DNA from: Artocarpus heterophyllus
Lineage: Eukaryota; Streptophyta; Magnoliopsida; Rosales; Moraceae
Direction of reading: 5' to 3'
DNA: 64,000 nt
NCBI GenBank assembly: GCA_025403435.1
Contig: CM046341.1
Coordinates: forward strand, 22,780,230 to 22,844,229
Numbering within the stretch: position 1 is the stretch's first letter; each line of letters begins with the position of its first letter. The notes under the pieces are model-generated. The model did not search any database, was not told the origin of the DNA, and was given only the letters and a program-made list of their open reading frames with translations. Positions 11,842 through 23,989 of the stretch are shown here, one piece after another. The position numbers and the translations under genes were made by a program.

Positions 11842-12655
11842 ATGTCTAAAAACATTTTATCATCGATACTTGACAAAAACCAATTAACCGATAAGAATTA
11901 TAATGATTGGAAACGGAACTTGAATATCGTTCTCTCCATTGAGAAACTAAAATTTATGCTGACAACCCCTTGTCCTCCTGAGCTTACGGGAGATTCCACC
12001 AACGATCAAATCCAAGCATATGATCGTTGGAAAGATACAAATGATCAGGCCTACTGCTATGTTATGGCCAGCATGAATAACATGTTGCAGGCTCAACATA
12101 AGGATTATGAGATTGCAAGATAGATCTTGGATAATTTGAGAGACATGTTTGGAGGCCAGGCCCTAACAAAGCGACAAAGGGCACTTCAAAAACTTCTTGA
12201 CTATAAACAGAGACCGGGGATGTTTTTAAAGGAGCACATGATGTTGGTCATGGGTTACCTCACTAAGGCACAAACCAATGGAGCCGACATCAATGCTGAA
12301 ACTCATATGACTATAGTCTTTGAGACTCTGTCTAAGGAGTTTATCCTATTTAGAGCTACTTTTAATTTAAGTAATAGGCAGGATATGACCTTAACAAAAT
12401 AAATGAAATAGTTACAAAAGTTTGAACTATTGATCAGGGAGTCTCCTACGGGTGGCGAGGCCAACTTAGCGGCTACTTATGGTTCTAATCCCAAGCCTAG
12501 GAATGGAAAGAAACAATAGGCCAAGAATAGGAAGTTTTTTATTCCTGCTAACAATAAGAGAAAGAAGAAGAAGAACCTGAAGAAGCTATAGTGCTTCTTT
12601 TGCGGGAAGGTCAGGCGCATCAAGAAGAATTGCAATGACTTCCTTTCTCGATAAG
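11842..12655 (+). pseudogene. copia-A gag (capsid and nucleocapsid)
   Basis: Starts at ATG 11842 (MSKNILSSILDKNQL), the start conserved in D and B; an upstream in-frame ATG at 11818 is not conserved. UBN2-type copia gag with the NYNDWKRNL and EHMMLVMGYL blocks. Stops interrupt it at 12121-12123, 12400-12402 and 12409-12411; the last is also present in D (32542-32544). The Lys-rich nucleocapsid contains a stop before the knuckle, and the CCHC knuckle reads CFFCGKVRRIKKNC with the zinc-binding His changed to Arg. Non-functional. Confidence 0.88.
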
Positions 12656-12659
12656 GTAG

Positions 12660-14045
12660 GTGTGATCTTCTATATTTAGAAACTTGTTTGGTTGAGGAAT
12701 CCAGCGACATTTGGGTCATAGATTTTGGAGCACTAATCATGTTTGTGTTTCTCTATAGGGGTTCAAAGAAACGAGAAGTCTACTTTGTGAAGACTCCATG
12801 CTTTGGATGAGCAATGGATCCTTGGTCAGTAGGAGACGTCCATCTATATATTGATAATTATAGGAGTTTAATTTTGCAAGATTGTTTTTATGTTCCTAAA
12901 TTTAAAAGGAATTTAATTTTTGCATCTTGTTTATTTAAAGACTCCTATTTGGTTTCTTTTAATAATAAGTGGTGATTAGTAAAAACAAATTTTTTATCTG
13001 TTTTGGATGGAAGCAAAAAATCTATATTTTATCAAACCTAAGATGGACCTACTACTTAATGCTGAGATAAATGATAATAACTCTAAAAGACTTAGAACTT
13101 CTTACTCTAATAAGACTTGTCTTTGGCATTTACGCCTTGGCCATATTAACCTAAATAGGATTTAAAGATTAGTAAGGGATGGACCTTTAAGTCACTCAAA
13201 GGTGGAATCTATACCTTAATGTGAATCCTATTTGGAGGGTAAAATGACCAAAAGACTATTCGGGTCTAAGGGTAATAAGGCTGAGGGGTTCTAGAACTTG
13301 TGCATAGTGATATTTGCGGACCGATGAACATCTAGATGCGATGAGGGTATGAGTACTTCATCACTTTTATTGACGATTACTCAAGGTGTGGGTATGTGTA
13401 CCTGATGCACCACAAAAGCGAAACTTTTGACAAGTTCAGGGAGTTTCGGGCTGAAGTGGAAAAGCAATTGGGTAGACCTATAAAGGCACTTTGATCTGAT
13501 CGAGGTGGTAAATACCTTTCTAATGAATTCTTAGGACACATATTAGAAAATGAAATTTTATCCCATTTGACTATGCTGGACACTCTGTAGCAGAATGGCG
13601 TAGCAGAGAGAAGAAATAAGACTTCATTGGACATGGTTAGGTCCATGATGAGTTATTCATCATTGCCTTAATCCTTTAAGGGATATGCACTACAAACTGC
13701 ATGTTGTCTTTTGAATAATGTGCCTTCAAAATCGGTCCCTAAAACTCCTCACAAGTTGTGGATGGACAAGAAGACATCCTTAAATCATATTCGCATGTGG
13801 GGATGTCCGACTCATGTCCTGTTTAAGGATGCGAATAAGTTTGAAGCACGTTAAGAAGTTTGCGTGTTTGAAGGATATCCAAAAGGGACTAAAGGGGGTT
13901 ATTTCTATAACCCAAAGGAAAATAAAGTCATGGTTTCAACTGATGCAACTTTCCTTAAGGAGAGTTACATGGACGACTTTAAGCCTCAAAGCAAAGTGGT
14001 GCTTAAGGAGTTAAGGAGTGATTCAAGCACTCCAGGATTCTGTTA
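12660..14045 (+). pseudogene. copia-A protease and integrase
   Basis: The protease region (about 12690-12960) is heavily broken: the active-site block reads VIDFG on DNA level with a nearby frame loss. Then follow the pre-integrase zinc region (WHLRLGHINLNRI, from about 13120) and the integrase core around DDYSR (13370) and SDRGG (13497). Stops at 13492-13494 (TGA after KAL) and 13588-13590 (TAG before QNGVAERRN) match stops at the same codons in copia-D. The core ends with [18 protein letters not shown] and ESYMDDFK blocks (13864-14014). Confidence 0.85.
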
Positions 14046-14143
14046 AAAACCACTCCAGTCGGTGTAGAAAACTAAACGAACCTAAATAACAACCTAAGGG
14101 GCTTTGGCGTAGTGGGAGGATCGGGCATCAACCCAAGCGGTAT

Positions 14144-15253
14144 ATGTTCAATGGTGAGGCCTTCTTAGCTAAACAGGATGAATATGACAGGGCTCCTTAT
14201 ACTTATGCAGAGGCTATAGAGGATGTTGATTCAAAACTCTGGACAGACGCCATGAACACAAAGATGAAGTCTATGGAGACTAATCAAATTTGGGAACTTA
14301 TGGATCTTTCTAAAGGGGTAAAACCCATAGGATGTAAATGGAACTACAAGAGGAAAAGAAGAGTGGATGGAAAAGTTGAAAGCTTTAAGGCTAGACTGGT
14401 AGCTAAGAGATACACGTAAAAGGAAGGAATCGATTACGAGAAAACCTTTTCGCCTATAGCCACGCTTAAGTCTATCCGGATTCTCTTGTCCATAGCTGCC
14501 GCTCTCGATTATGAGATTTGACAGATGGATGTCAAGATGGCTTTTTTAAATGGCTATCTTGATGAGTCCATTGATATGGAACAACCAGACGGGTTCAAGA
14601 TCAAGGTTCAAGAGGGTAAGGTTTGTAAGCTACTAAAGTCAATTTATGGACTTAAGCAGGCTTCTCGTTCTTGGAACATAAGATTTGATCAAGTGATCAA
14701 GACTTTTGTGTTCTCACAAAATGTGGAGGAACCATATGTGTACAAACACATTAAGGATGGGAAGGTAGTTTTTCTACTACTCTATGTAGATGACAGTATG
14801 CCAATTAGCAATGATGTTGGGGCATTGTCATTGGTCAAATTATGGTTGACCAAGCAATTTAACATGAAAGACTAGTGTGAGGCTAATTTTGTTTCATTAT
14901 CTAGATTTTTCGGGATAGAAAGAATAAAATGATAGCTTTGTCCTAGGCTAACTACATAGATAAGATTCTCAGGAGGTTTGCAATGTAGGATTCCAAGAAA
15001 GGTGGCCCACCATCTAGGTCTGAAATTACTCATTCTAAGAAAGACTCTCCAAAGTCTGAGGAAAAAAGAGAATACATGAAGGAGGTGCCTCATGCTTCGA
15101 TAGTGGGTAGTCTCATGTATGCTATGCTTTGCACACGACCGAATATTTGCTATGCGATCGGGATTGTAAGTCGATTTTAGGCAGATCCAGCACCAAACCA
15201 CTAGGTTGCAGTAAAACATATTTTTCAAGTACCTGAGAAGGACTCGAGGGTAT
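14144..15253 (+). pseudogene. copia-A reverse transcriptase
   Basis: RVT_2-type RT. 14144-14419 encodes W.DAMN.K..SMETNQIWEL and the GCKWNYKRKR block. A stop then follows RYT. 14525-14875 encodes the QMDVKMAFLNG fingers block, YGLKQASRSWN and the catalytic YVDD at 14783-14794, then a stop after NMKD. The downstream thumb (SLMYAMLCTRPNICYAIGIVS, about 15110) is recognisable but interrupted. Confidence 0.88.
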
Positions 15254-15772
15254 TTGCTTGTGTATTTAGGTAAGAACTTAACTCCTCTAGGATATACTGA
15301 TTCGGATTTCCAATCTTGTCTCGATTCCAGAAGATCGACTTTGGGTTTTGTGTTTACTCTGGGCGGCAGTGCCATCAGTTGGGGAAGTGTGAAGCAAGAT
15401 TGCACTTCGGATTCAACGATGGAGGCCAAGTATGTGGCAGCTAGTGAAGCTTCAAAAGAAGCAATATGGCTCCATAAATTCCTTAAGGATCTTGAGGTAG
15501 TTCCAAGTATGGATAAGGTGGTATTACTGTACTATGATAACAGTGCAGCGGTAGCTAATGCTAAGGAATCAGGATTTCACAAAAAGAGTAAGCATATTGA
15601 TTGGAAGTATCATGTGATAAAGGACTTCATCGAGGGTGGGTATGTCACGGTGTGCAAAATCATATCAGAGGATAATTTAGCTAATCCATTCATGAAGACG
15701 CTTATTGGGAGAGTTTTCGAGAGGCATTTGGAAGCTATAGGAATGCGAGATTTGTCATATTTACTCACTTAG
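15254..15772 (+). pseudogene. copia-A RNase H domain
   Basis: The best-preserved part of the element: an uninterrupted 172-codon frame ending at the polyprotein stop just before the polypurine tract. It contains the DSRRSTLGFVFTLGG block, TMEAKYVAAS, the catalytic-type YYDNSAAVANAKE block and HKKSKHIDWKYHVIKD, typical of copia RNase H. It would degrade the RNA of the RNA/DNA hybrid. Its start is not a true initiation site because it is the tail of the polyprotein. Confidence 0.88.
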
Positions 15773-15775
15773 TGC

Positions 15776-15786
15776 AAGTGGGAGAT
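15776..15786 (+). promoter_or_regulatory. copia-A polypurine tract
   Basis: AAGTGGGAGAT directly before the 3' LTR start TGTTAG. Plus-strand cDNA primer site. Confidence 0.8.
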
Positions 15787-17116
15787 TGTTAGATGTGTAA
15801 GCCCTAAGGAGTAAAAATATAACATGTTTTTTGAGACATTTTTATCAATAAAGAATTTATTTATTATTCATATACCAAATCTTGTCCTCTTTACATTCAT
15901 ACTTGTCAAACAAAAGTCTGAGACTATTGATCTGAACCTTTAAGAATTGGGCATATGATAGATGGATTATGCGGAAGACACAATTCTTAAGGTGACAGTC
16001 TAAATCATAAGATCCGTAATCGATGGAATAAAGTTAGGCACTTTATTCATGTAAATATTTTTATGTTGTCTAAATCCCTAACGGGAGATGGTTTGTTTTG
16101 ACCATCAGAGGTGGACTCCATGAATAGAAACATTGGCTCATTATTATAGGTGACAATGTGTTGGATCGGGACATAAAGTGAATTGATTTAGATTAATAAT
16201 TTTGTCTCGGCAAATCGATTTACTTTAGACAATCATATGTATTGTATCTTAATCCTGAGATGAATAGTGGGCCTATTATCTTGACTTATGTCTTTAATGT
16301 ACAAAAGGGTGACATCCACATTTTATAATGGTATGCATGCCGGTATGTTGGAGGCATGACTCTTGAAAGCGTAGACCTGTTATTCATAGATATGGAATCC
16401 TAGCTCCTCTTTAGGAGTAGTTGATATCCTCTTATATATATTATCCTATAATTGAAAACCTAGAGCGTTTAACCATTTGGATACATAGGTGTAACCGAAT
16501 GGTATACTATATTTGGATGACAAGTTTTCAATGGTGAGATAATAGAATGTAAGATAAAAATAATTGGGAAGGTAAGACAAAACTTGTCCTTAAGCCGATT
16601 ATGGATAACCCTATGGGGATACGATATATTACGATATGTCATAGAGACTTAACTACACGGGCTTCGTAATTCTATATAGTTCAAGGATATAGCTCCAAGC
16701 TTTTAGTGGAGTAGCGTTTGAGTTGATAATTATGAAATGTATATCTAGGATATTGGGTTTCATAATTATCAGGAGCTTGAACTATATAGATCCATCAAGT
16801 CCCCTTTGCTAACTCATAAAAATCCTACAATGATACAGCGTGTTTTTCTAATAATTTGTGACTTATGTCAGATTTATCAAATTGGCCAAATTTGATAAAA
16901 TCAGATAATTCATGTTTGTTTATTGGTTGGACTAATTTTGAATTAATTCAAGATAAACTTGTTGAATTATCAGGAATATTTATTTTCCTAGAGATTATCT
17001 AGATATGACTATTTTAATCAGATAACTTCTCTATTGGGTTATTTGAATTAAAATTGAGCCTCTATCACAAGAATCGCAGGTGGGAAATAAAGATTCACAG
17101 GGTTCTTTTATCGAAG

Positions 17117-17200
17117 GTTTAGCAGGCCGATCTTTAAGTTTGGCCTACCGATTAAGGAGGTTTGGTAGGCCGATTTGTAGGTTCAACCTACTAACTGGGC
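17117..17200 (+). repeat. TTCGGC..GCCGAA cluster in copia-A 3' LTR
   Basis: Four units (TTTAGCAGGCCGA, TTTGGCCTACCGA, TTTGGTAGGCCGA, TTCAACCTACTAA) just upstream of the LTR TATA box. Confidence 0.75.
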
Positions 17201-17314
17201 AATAAAAGGATCATATGTTTCCACATGAATTTTATCAGATATTGATCCTGACTTGATTTTGATTCAAATTTTTGAGGCCTTATCTAATAAGGACTAACTC
17301 CTAGCCCCGACTTC

Positions 17315-17322
17315 TATAAAAG
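17315..17322 (+). promoter_or_regulatory. TATA box of copia-A 3' LTR
   Basis: TATAAAAG followed by AGGAGTGAG, equivalent to 9753 in the 5' LTR. Confidence 0.55.
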
Positions 17323-18968
17323 AGGAGTGAGCTCATTATTATTTAGATTAGTTAAGAAATCTAGAGTGAGACACTGCAACTCCCCGGAAAGCTATCATTC
17401 ACAAATCACAAATTATAGCTTTGGGTATTTCTCAATTGGTTAGAAGGAGAATCACCTGGTGGAAAAGCTTAACGACGTGAGCCCACACTCACTCCGATCG
17501 AGGATAGAGAATAGTAAAGAATGCTAGTTGGTTGTGTTAGACATGTATGCCCTAAGGAGTAAAAATGTAATACGTTTTTGGAGACATTTTTATCAAAAAA
17601 GAATTTATTCATTTATATATACCAAATCTTGTCCGCTTTACGTTCATATTTGTTGAATGTATGTTAAGCAAATAGTAGTCTACGACTGTCGGTCTAAACC
17701 TTTAAGAATTAGGTATATGATAGACTGATTATACGAAAGACACGATTCTTAAGGTGACAGTCTAAAACATATGATCCGTAATCTATGGAATAAAGTAAGG
17801 TGCTTTATTCATGCAAAGATTGTTATGTTGTCTATATCCCTATTGGAAGGGGTTTTGTCTTAACCATCGGAGTTGGACTCTGTGAATAAAAACATTGGCA
17901 CGTTGTCATAGGTGAAGATGTGTTGGATCGGGACACAAAGTGAATTGATTTGGATTAATAATTCTGTCTTTGCAAATCGATTCACTTTAGATAATCATTT
18001 GTACTGTATCTTAATCCTGAGATGGATAGTGGGCCCGTTGTCTCGACTTGTTTCTTTTGATGTACCAAATGGTGACTCCCACATCTCAATAGTGGTATGC
18101 ATGCTGGTACGTTGGAGGCATGACTCTTGATAGTGTAGACTTGTTATTCATGGTTATGGAATCCATAGCTCCTCTTCAGGAGTAATGATATACTCTTATA
18201 TATGTTATCCTGTAATTGAAAACCTAGAGAACTCAACCATTTGGATACATAGGTGTAATCGAATGGTATACTATCTTTGGATGGTAAGTTTTCTAATGGT
18301 GACATAATGGAACGTAAGATAAAAATAATCGGGAAGGTAAGACAGAACTTGTCCTTAAACTAATTATGGATTATCATATGCGGATACGATACACTTTGAT
18401 ATGTCATGGAGACTTAGCTGTACGGGCTTCGTAATTCTATAAAATTTGAGAGTGCAGCTCCAAGCTTTTAGTGGAGTAGCGTTGGAGTTGATAATTGTGA
18501 AATGTATATCTAGGATATTAGTTTTCATAATTATCGTGAGCTTGAACTTTATAGATCCATTTTGGTGCCCTTTTTCTAGCTCACAAAATCCTGAAACGAT
18601 ACGGCGTGCTTTTTCAATAATTGGTGACTTATGTCAGATTTATCATATTGGTTTAAAATTTGAAAGAATCAAATAATTCATGTCTGTTTATTAGTTGAAT
18701 TAATTTTATAATAAAATTAATTTAAGATAAACTTTTTGAATTATTGGGATCGGATAATTCTTGTCTGTTTATCGGTTGATTTAATTGGATAAATTAAATC
18801 AAGATAAACTTGTAGAATTATTGTGAATTAATTTATTTTCTTAGAGATTATCTTGATAAAGTTTGTTTTGATCATATAACTTCTCTATTGGGTTATTTGA
18901 ATCAAAACTGAGACTTTGTCCTATAGAATCTTAGGTGGAAAATAAAAGATTCGCGAAGATATTTACGC

Positions 18969-19044
18969 GGCAGTTCAGCCTGCTGATCTACGTGTTCAGC
19001 CTGTTGATGGGGCCTGTTCGGCCTGCCGATCAGCGAGAAATAAG
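18969..19044 (+). repeat. TTCGGC..GCCGAA cluster in copia-D LTR
   Basis: Three to four units: GTTCAGCCTGCTGA, GTTCAGCCTGTTGA, GTTCGGCCTGCCGA. It lies upstream of the TATA box, hence in U3. Confidence 0.8.
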
Positions 19045-19148
19045 ATTATGCTTTGTCACATAGATCTTATTAGATATTGATCCAAACTTGATTCTGTTTC
19101 GAGTTTTTGAGACCTAATCTGATAAGGACTGACCCCAGGACCAATCGC

Positions 19149-19156
19149 TATATAAA
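19149..19156 (+). promoter_or_regulatory. TATA box of copia-D LTR
   Basis: TATATAAA followed by GGGAGTAAGTCTC, at the family-conserved position about 1.6 kb into the LTR. Confidence 0.6.
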
Positions 19157-19560
19157 GGGAGTAAGTCTCATGAGTTACTCAGATCAATTGAGAGATTAAG
19201 AGTGATACTCTTCTGGTGAGCATCTAAAAACTCCTTGAGAGCTTCTGTTCACAAATCATGAACACTAGCTTTGGGTTCTCTCGATTGGTTGGAAGGAGAG
19301 TCATCGGTGGAAGAGCTGTACGTGTGAGCCCACACTCACTCCGATCGTGGATAGGGAATAACAAAGAAGACCAGTTGGTTGAGGCTCTTCTGGAACATTA
19401 CTTCTCCTTACAGGTTACGGAGGTTCTTCGATACATAAAGGTTAGTAAGATCTGTTTAATTTATACATACAGCATGTCAAACTTGTGTTTTGGAAAAATA
19501 CTTTGATGTTAAAGTTTTTAAAATTTTCATTGCGCACCTCACATTGTTTTTTCCAACAAT

Positions 19561-19574
19561 TGGCATCAGAGCCA
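19561..19574 (+). promoter_or_regulatory. copia-D primer-binding site (tRNA-iMet)
   Basis: TGGCATCAGAGCCA, two bases after the LTR end; one mismatch from the initiator-Met tRNA complement. Confidence 0.88.
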
Positions 19575-20071
19575 TAGGTTTTTACATAAACTTACAAGTT
19601 TGTGATCATGTTATACGTATAAATTTTGTGATCTTAATCTCTCCTATGCTTGAATTTAATTTTATAGAGAGTTGGTAGTCTGGGTTTCTATATAATTATA
19701 TGTTGTCATGGATTATGTGGTGAATGTTCATTAATTAATTATAGTTGATTAAATTGTTATTTAATTATTTATTAATTAATTAATTTATGCCGATTATGGT
19801 TCCTTAGAGGTTAGAATGTGTATCTAGGTTTTTCATGTAATTAGATAGCAGACTATCGTCTCCGTCTAAGAATTGTTACTTAATTTTAAATTTGTAAGAA
19901 TTTTATAATTAAATAATTATTCGGAGAAGACGGATCTAGAAAGCGGATCCAGAAGATGGATGATGGAGCAAGCAGGTATTTCCCGAGTCTTTAATTTTAT
20001 ATTTTTGAATTGTTGAAAATAAAATTGATGAATTGCATTAAAATTGTATTTTTTAGAATGGGAGATTTCTG

Positions 20072-20284
20072 CTCGGTCGGCATGCCGAACCCTCCAGTTC
20101 GGCGAGCCGATGGTCACAGATCGACATGCCAGACGTGTGGTTTGGCAGGCCATCAGTGGGGCAGAAATCGCCTGGCTCTACCGGTAGGCCAAACTTCCAG
20201 TTCGGCATGCTGAACTCTCATGGGTCGGCAGGCCGATGAAGCATAACCAACAGGACGATCACCCAGATCGGCCTGCCGACCGAG
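20072..20284 (+). repeat. motif cluster with bracketing inverted repeat in copia-D leader
   Basis: About eight units of TTCGGCAGGCCGAA type. The cluster opens with CTCGGTCGGCATGCC (20072-20086) and closes with GGCCTGCCGACCGAG (20270-20284). The outer 11 bases, CTCGGTCGGCA and TGCCGACCGAG, are perfect reverse complements, so the leader RNA could fold into a closed stem enclosing about 190 nt of short hairpin-capable units. Confidence 0.85.
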
Positions 20285-20846
20285 AGCTGGAAAATTTCTA
20301 GAAAAGGTGCAATTTTTGCAGTGCAGTTTTAATTTTATTTTTGAGACGATTCTGAGAAACATTAAATTTGGATATGACCGAAAATATAAAGTATTTGATT
20401 CATACGGGATTGAAGACTTGAAGATGGAAATTACATGAAGAAGGATACAACTTGAGGATTCAAGGATGAAGAATCGATATATGTCTCGATTATTCTTTTG
20501 TAATCTTAGTTTTATATTCTCTAGGGTGGAACCATAATATTACGGTAATTATTATTTTGCTTGTAGCTTTGCTTGTCTGTATTATAATATGATTTGCCAT
20601 GTATATTGATAACATGTCATACAGAATAGGAAGTGCCGTTTATATTAAAATTGTTCATGCATGTTCTAAAAATAAAACCTTGATTTCAAAAGATTGAGTG
20701 GGAGAAGATTTTCGAAGAGAGAACCTAAGGCCTCCATCATTGGTCCATAGGAAGAACATGGTGGTCCCGACCCCTAGGAAGGGATTTCTATCATGTACCA
20801 GATTGGATCTCTAAGAGGATAAGGTATTTTAGCATGATTTATGGTT

Positions 20847-20851
20847 GCACA
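20847..20851. repeat. target-site duplication of gypsy-G, left copy
   Basis: GCACA immediately before the LTR start; the identical copy is at 31610-31614. Confidence 0.93.
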
Positions 20852-21099
20852 TGTAACACCCGCCTATTTTTATGTAATGAATCACGTTAAGTTAGTAACG
20901 ACATTAATGAAATTTTATTAATAATTTATGTTATATGTTATGATATATGATTTTAATGTTACTAACTTTTTACGTCAAGTTATATGACAGGTAACAACCG
21001 CATGGAATCGTTGTACTCAAGTGTTCATGATTATTTTAATGTATGTTTAATTATGATGTAATGATGACTTGAATGTTTTAATGTTTGGTATTTAAGGAC

Positions 21100-21210
21100 A
21101 GTTCGGCAGACCGAACAGTCTGCCAAAGATCGGCAGGCCGAAGGAAACCATCAGCAGGCCGAACGTGGTGGAACCGGCAGGCCAAAGGGGAAAATCGGCA
21201 GACCAAACAT
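21100..21210 (+). repeat. GGCAGGCCGAA cluster 1, gypsy-G 5' LTR
   Basis: Five to six units, e.g. TTCGGCAGACCGAA, ATCGGCAGGCCGAA, CAGCAGGCCGAA. The 3' LTR counterpart (28887-29042) has about two extra units at its left edge. Confidence 0.85.
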
Positions 21211-23255
21211 AGCTGACGAGCAGTCAGCATAAATCTCTCCAAATTTATGGCTGAGATAATTATGTTAAATGGGTGATTAATTGGCATATTAATGGAATAA
21301 TTTTGTGAGTTAAGGAAAGAAAAGGTTTGACTTCGCATTGATTTGTATGATTTTAAATGGTTTCCTATTTTAAGAGGGCAAGATATGGTAAGTGTGACTA
21401 ATGGATTTGACTTTCCCTCTCCTCTCTCCATTCTCCACGCATTTGCCTCAGTTTTAGTCTAGATGAGTCAGAAAATTCTGACTTAATTGAGGGCATTGAA
21501 ATTTTTACGTTATGCTCAATACGTTAAATTTTTTTTTAACGTTCTTTTTCTCTATCTCTCCTACTTCTTCTCATGTATTCTCTCTCTCATTCTAAGACGT
21601 TTTCTTTTCTCTCCTCTTCTTCACGTTTTCTCCTCTCCTTCTTCCCCTTGTTTACCTGAGATTATTTGAAAGAAAAAGTTATATTTTTCGTTGGTTGAAT
21701 TCAAGGATTTTGAGAAGAAAATTTTGAAGGTAAGAATTCATTTTTTTCTGGTTTCGAAAAAGCATTTCTCCTCCTCAATTCGTCTGCAATATCTTTGTTT
21801 AGGTATTGTATTTTTCTCTGAGTTTTTAATATGATGTTCATGTATGTGTTATATGATGTTTCTCCAAGTTTCACATTATTTCGATGTTTCTATGAAAAGT
21901 TATGAATTTTTATCCTCTACCCTTATAGTAAAATATTGTTGTTTAACTTTGATGTATGAAAAATGTAAAGTTTATTCAAGGGGTAAATGAATGATGTTTT
22001 CATGAAAGTTTTTAAGAATGTGCATGTATAATGTATGATGAATGATTTTATGATAATGAAATAATTTTATGCACAAGATGTGTGTATGAATTTTTAAGTT
22101 AAAATATATGTATTTTAATTGATCGAAAATGTTTTTAAGATATTCATGTTTAAAAATGTATGGTTTGTTTTTACATGCTTAAGGTAATTTTTATGATTTA
22201 AGGAAAAATCATGGTAACATGTTTATGTGATGACAATTTTTACTATGGCTATGAATTATGTTTGTAATATGTGATGAATGTATACATAAATGTTATATGA
22301 ATGAATATTATATGAATGGATGATATATGAATGGATGATTTACGCTATGAAGATAAGTATTGATTTTATTGTATTTTAAATGTTATAATGGCATGAACAC
22401 ACAAAGGAACGAGCACTTCGAGACCGCGGCGTCGTCACCAAATCACGTTAAGGTTAAGTAAGCTAGCTTTAAGGTAAGTACATTCTCACCTGCAACATGA
22501 CACCTTTTCAAGGTTTGATGATATGTTCTCAATGGTATTCATAATGATTTTATGGTTATTTTCCTTAAAGGATTTATTATGAAAAAATTTTCATGATTTA
22601 AAGTTGTGCATGTATAATGATGAAATGTTTTATAACATGAAAATTATATATATATGTATCACCTAATAAGTGTTGCACACCAATGTTATGAAATGAAATG
22701 TTATGATGTCATGTTTGGTTTGGGATTAGCTACCCTTCTCCTCTCATGACGGCGCGCCTACAATGATGTTCATGGTGTAACACTTGGGCCCTTAAGATAA
22801 AATGGAATAAGTTTTTAAATGGTCAATGCAATGAAAGATATGTTTCTATGAAATTGTGCTTAAGGCACTGTTATGATATGATAACAATGATGATGATGAT
22901 GTTTATGTAATGTTTAAAATTGTGAGAATTATATGTACTTACTAAGCATTAGCTTAATCATGTTTTATGTCATGTTGCAGATAAGGGTAAGAAAATCATG
23001 GATTAGGCGGAGGACATGGGAAGGCGTGTGAGCACTAAGCATGATGAATTGCAACCGGAAGCACGCCAAGAAGAATGTTCTTATATTTTAAATCAAGTTT
23101 CATATTTTGAACACATTTTTTTATGTTAAATATTTAATGGATTCTTGAACTATGTTTTATATTTTATTTAATTATTTTAAGTATTATGAACTTCCGCATT
23201 TTTATGAAAGAACGGTTTTGTTTTAAAAATTAAGTTTTCCCAAGGATTTTTTTGG

Positions 23256-23412
23256 CTCGGTTGGCCTGCTGATCATGTTTTCGGCCTGTGTGACAATGAT
23301 GAGTTTTTAAGCCAGATTTGTAGAGTCTCTGCCGGCCTGTCGATTGAGAGATTCCGGCCTGCCGATCATGTTCGGCCTGTCGAAGTCCCCAGTTTGGCCT
23401 GCCGAATTGTGG
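23256..23412 (+). repeat. CGGCCTGCCGA cluster 2, gypsy-G 5' LTR
   Basis: About six units near the LTR 3' end, in the opposite sense to cluster 1 (CGGCCTGCCGA rather than GGCAGGCCGA). Unit content differs from the 3' LTR copy at 31083-31256. Confidence 0.85.
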
Positions 23413-23762
23413 GAGTAAGTAAACTTTAATTAATGTGATAATTAATGAGATTTGATGTGATGTTTTTATAAGTCCTGATTTTACAACTTGGTATACCTAT
23501 ATTATTAAATAAATTCATGATTAATTTTTAGTATAATTGAATAAATTATGACTCGGAATGAGTTTAGCATGTGAATTAACAATGTTAAGTTATTATAAAA
23601 AAAATGTGTGTATGAATGGATCCTGGTTAAGTATGTTTAATTACTTTTTCAATTAAAAGTATCATTTAAGTTTTGTTTTCATATATAAGTTTAAGTCCAA
23701 GTAAGTATGAATGTAAGAATGGAACGATGTCTCTAACGTCCAATAAGGGGCATTTCAAGCTT

Positions 23763-23775
23763 TGGTATCAGAGCA
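23763..23775 (+). promoter_or_regulatory. gypsy-G primer-binding site (tRNA-iMet)
   Basis: TGGTATCAGAGCA, a perfect 12-base match to the initiator-Met tRNA complement, five bases after the LTR. Confidence 0.92.
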
Positions 23776-23989
23776 ATTTTTCGATTACAATTCATATTGC
23801 CACACGTCAATCCAAGTCCTCCAAGTAAGTATGTTATGAAGTTAGATGTATTGATGCAAGTATGATGATAAGATTAAGGTTTAAATGTTTAATGATTTTT
23901 GATTTAGTATTGAAAACCTATCTCATAATTGGAAGATTATTTCTAAGTCCTAATTCTTTTAGGAAATTACGATAGACGGCCACAGAAGG

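Larger units (their letters stand above)
8128..17534 (+). mobile_element. copia-A: Ty1/copia retrotransposon, decayed, 3' LTR truncated
   Basis: Order is 5' LTR (8128-10144), long untranslated leader, gag, protease, integrase, RT, RNase H, polypurine tract and 3' LTR (15787-17534). The integrase-before-RT order identifies Ty1/copia. The two LTRs are visibly diverged and the polyprotein has many stops, so this is an old insertion. The 3' LTR ends abruptly where copia-D begins at 17535, and the missing tail is not seen after D because D runs into the assembly gap. It is the same family as copia-D (plus strand) and copia-B (minus strand). Confidence 0.93.
15787..17534 (+). repeat. copia-A 3' LTR, truncated by copia-D
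   Basis: Begins TGTTAGATGTGTAAGCC and is collinear with the other LTRs up to the phrase ending ATGCTAGTTGGTTG, then copia-D starts. About 250 bp of its 3' end is missing. TATA box at 17315. Motif units at 17117-17200. Confidence 0.9.
17535..19558 (+). repeat. copia-D 5' LTR
   Basis: A 2024-bp LTR, TGTTAGACATG...TTTTTTCCAACA, with canonical TG/CA ends. TATA box at 19149. Motif cluster at 18969-19044. It is close to the solo LTR at 47540-49530. Confidence 0.93.
19575..20851 (+). other. copia-D untranslated leader, first part
   Basis: Non-coding. It continues after gypsy-G at 31610-31995; the junction phrases match the uninterrupted leader of copia-A around 11445-11465. The motif cluster is at 20072-20284. 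Confidence 0.85.
20852..23757 (+). repeat. gypsy-G 5' LTR
   Basis: Starts TGTAACACCCGCC, ends GGGGCATTTCA. CT-rich (Y-patch-like) tract at about 21535-21660. An excellent splice-donor match (GAAG|GTAAGA) at 21730 and an acceptor match (CATGTTGCAG) at 22980 lie inside the LTR. Two motif clusters (21100-21210 and 23256-23412). Confidence 0.95.

Noticed and set aside
19561..19574. tRNA-like sequences at the primer-binding sites
   Set aside because: These are short complements of the tRNA-iMet 3' end, not tRNA genes; no cloverleaf is present.
20072..20284. Regular-looking repeats suggesting a CRISPR-like array
   Set aside because: Units are degenerate, spacing irregular, no cas genes, and the context is plant retrotransposons.
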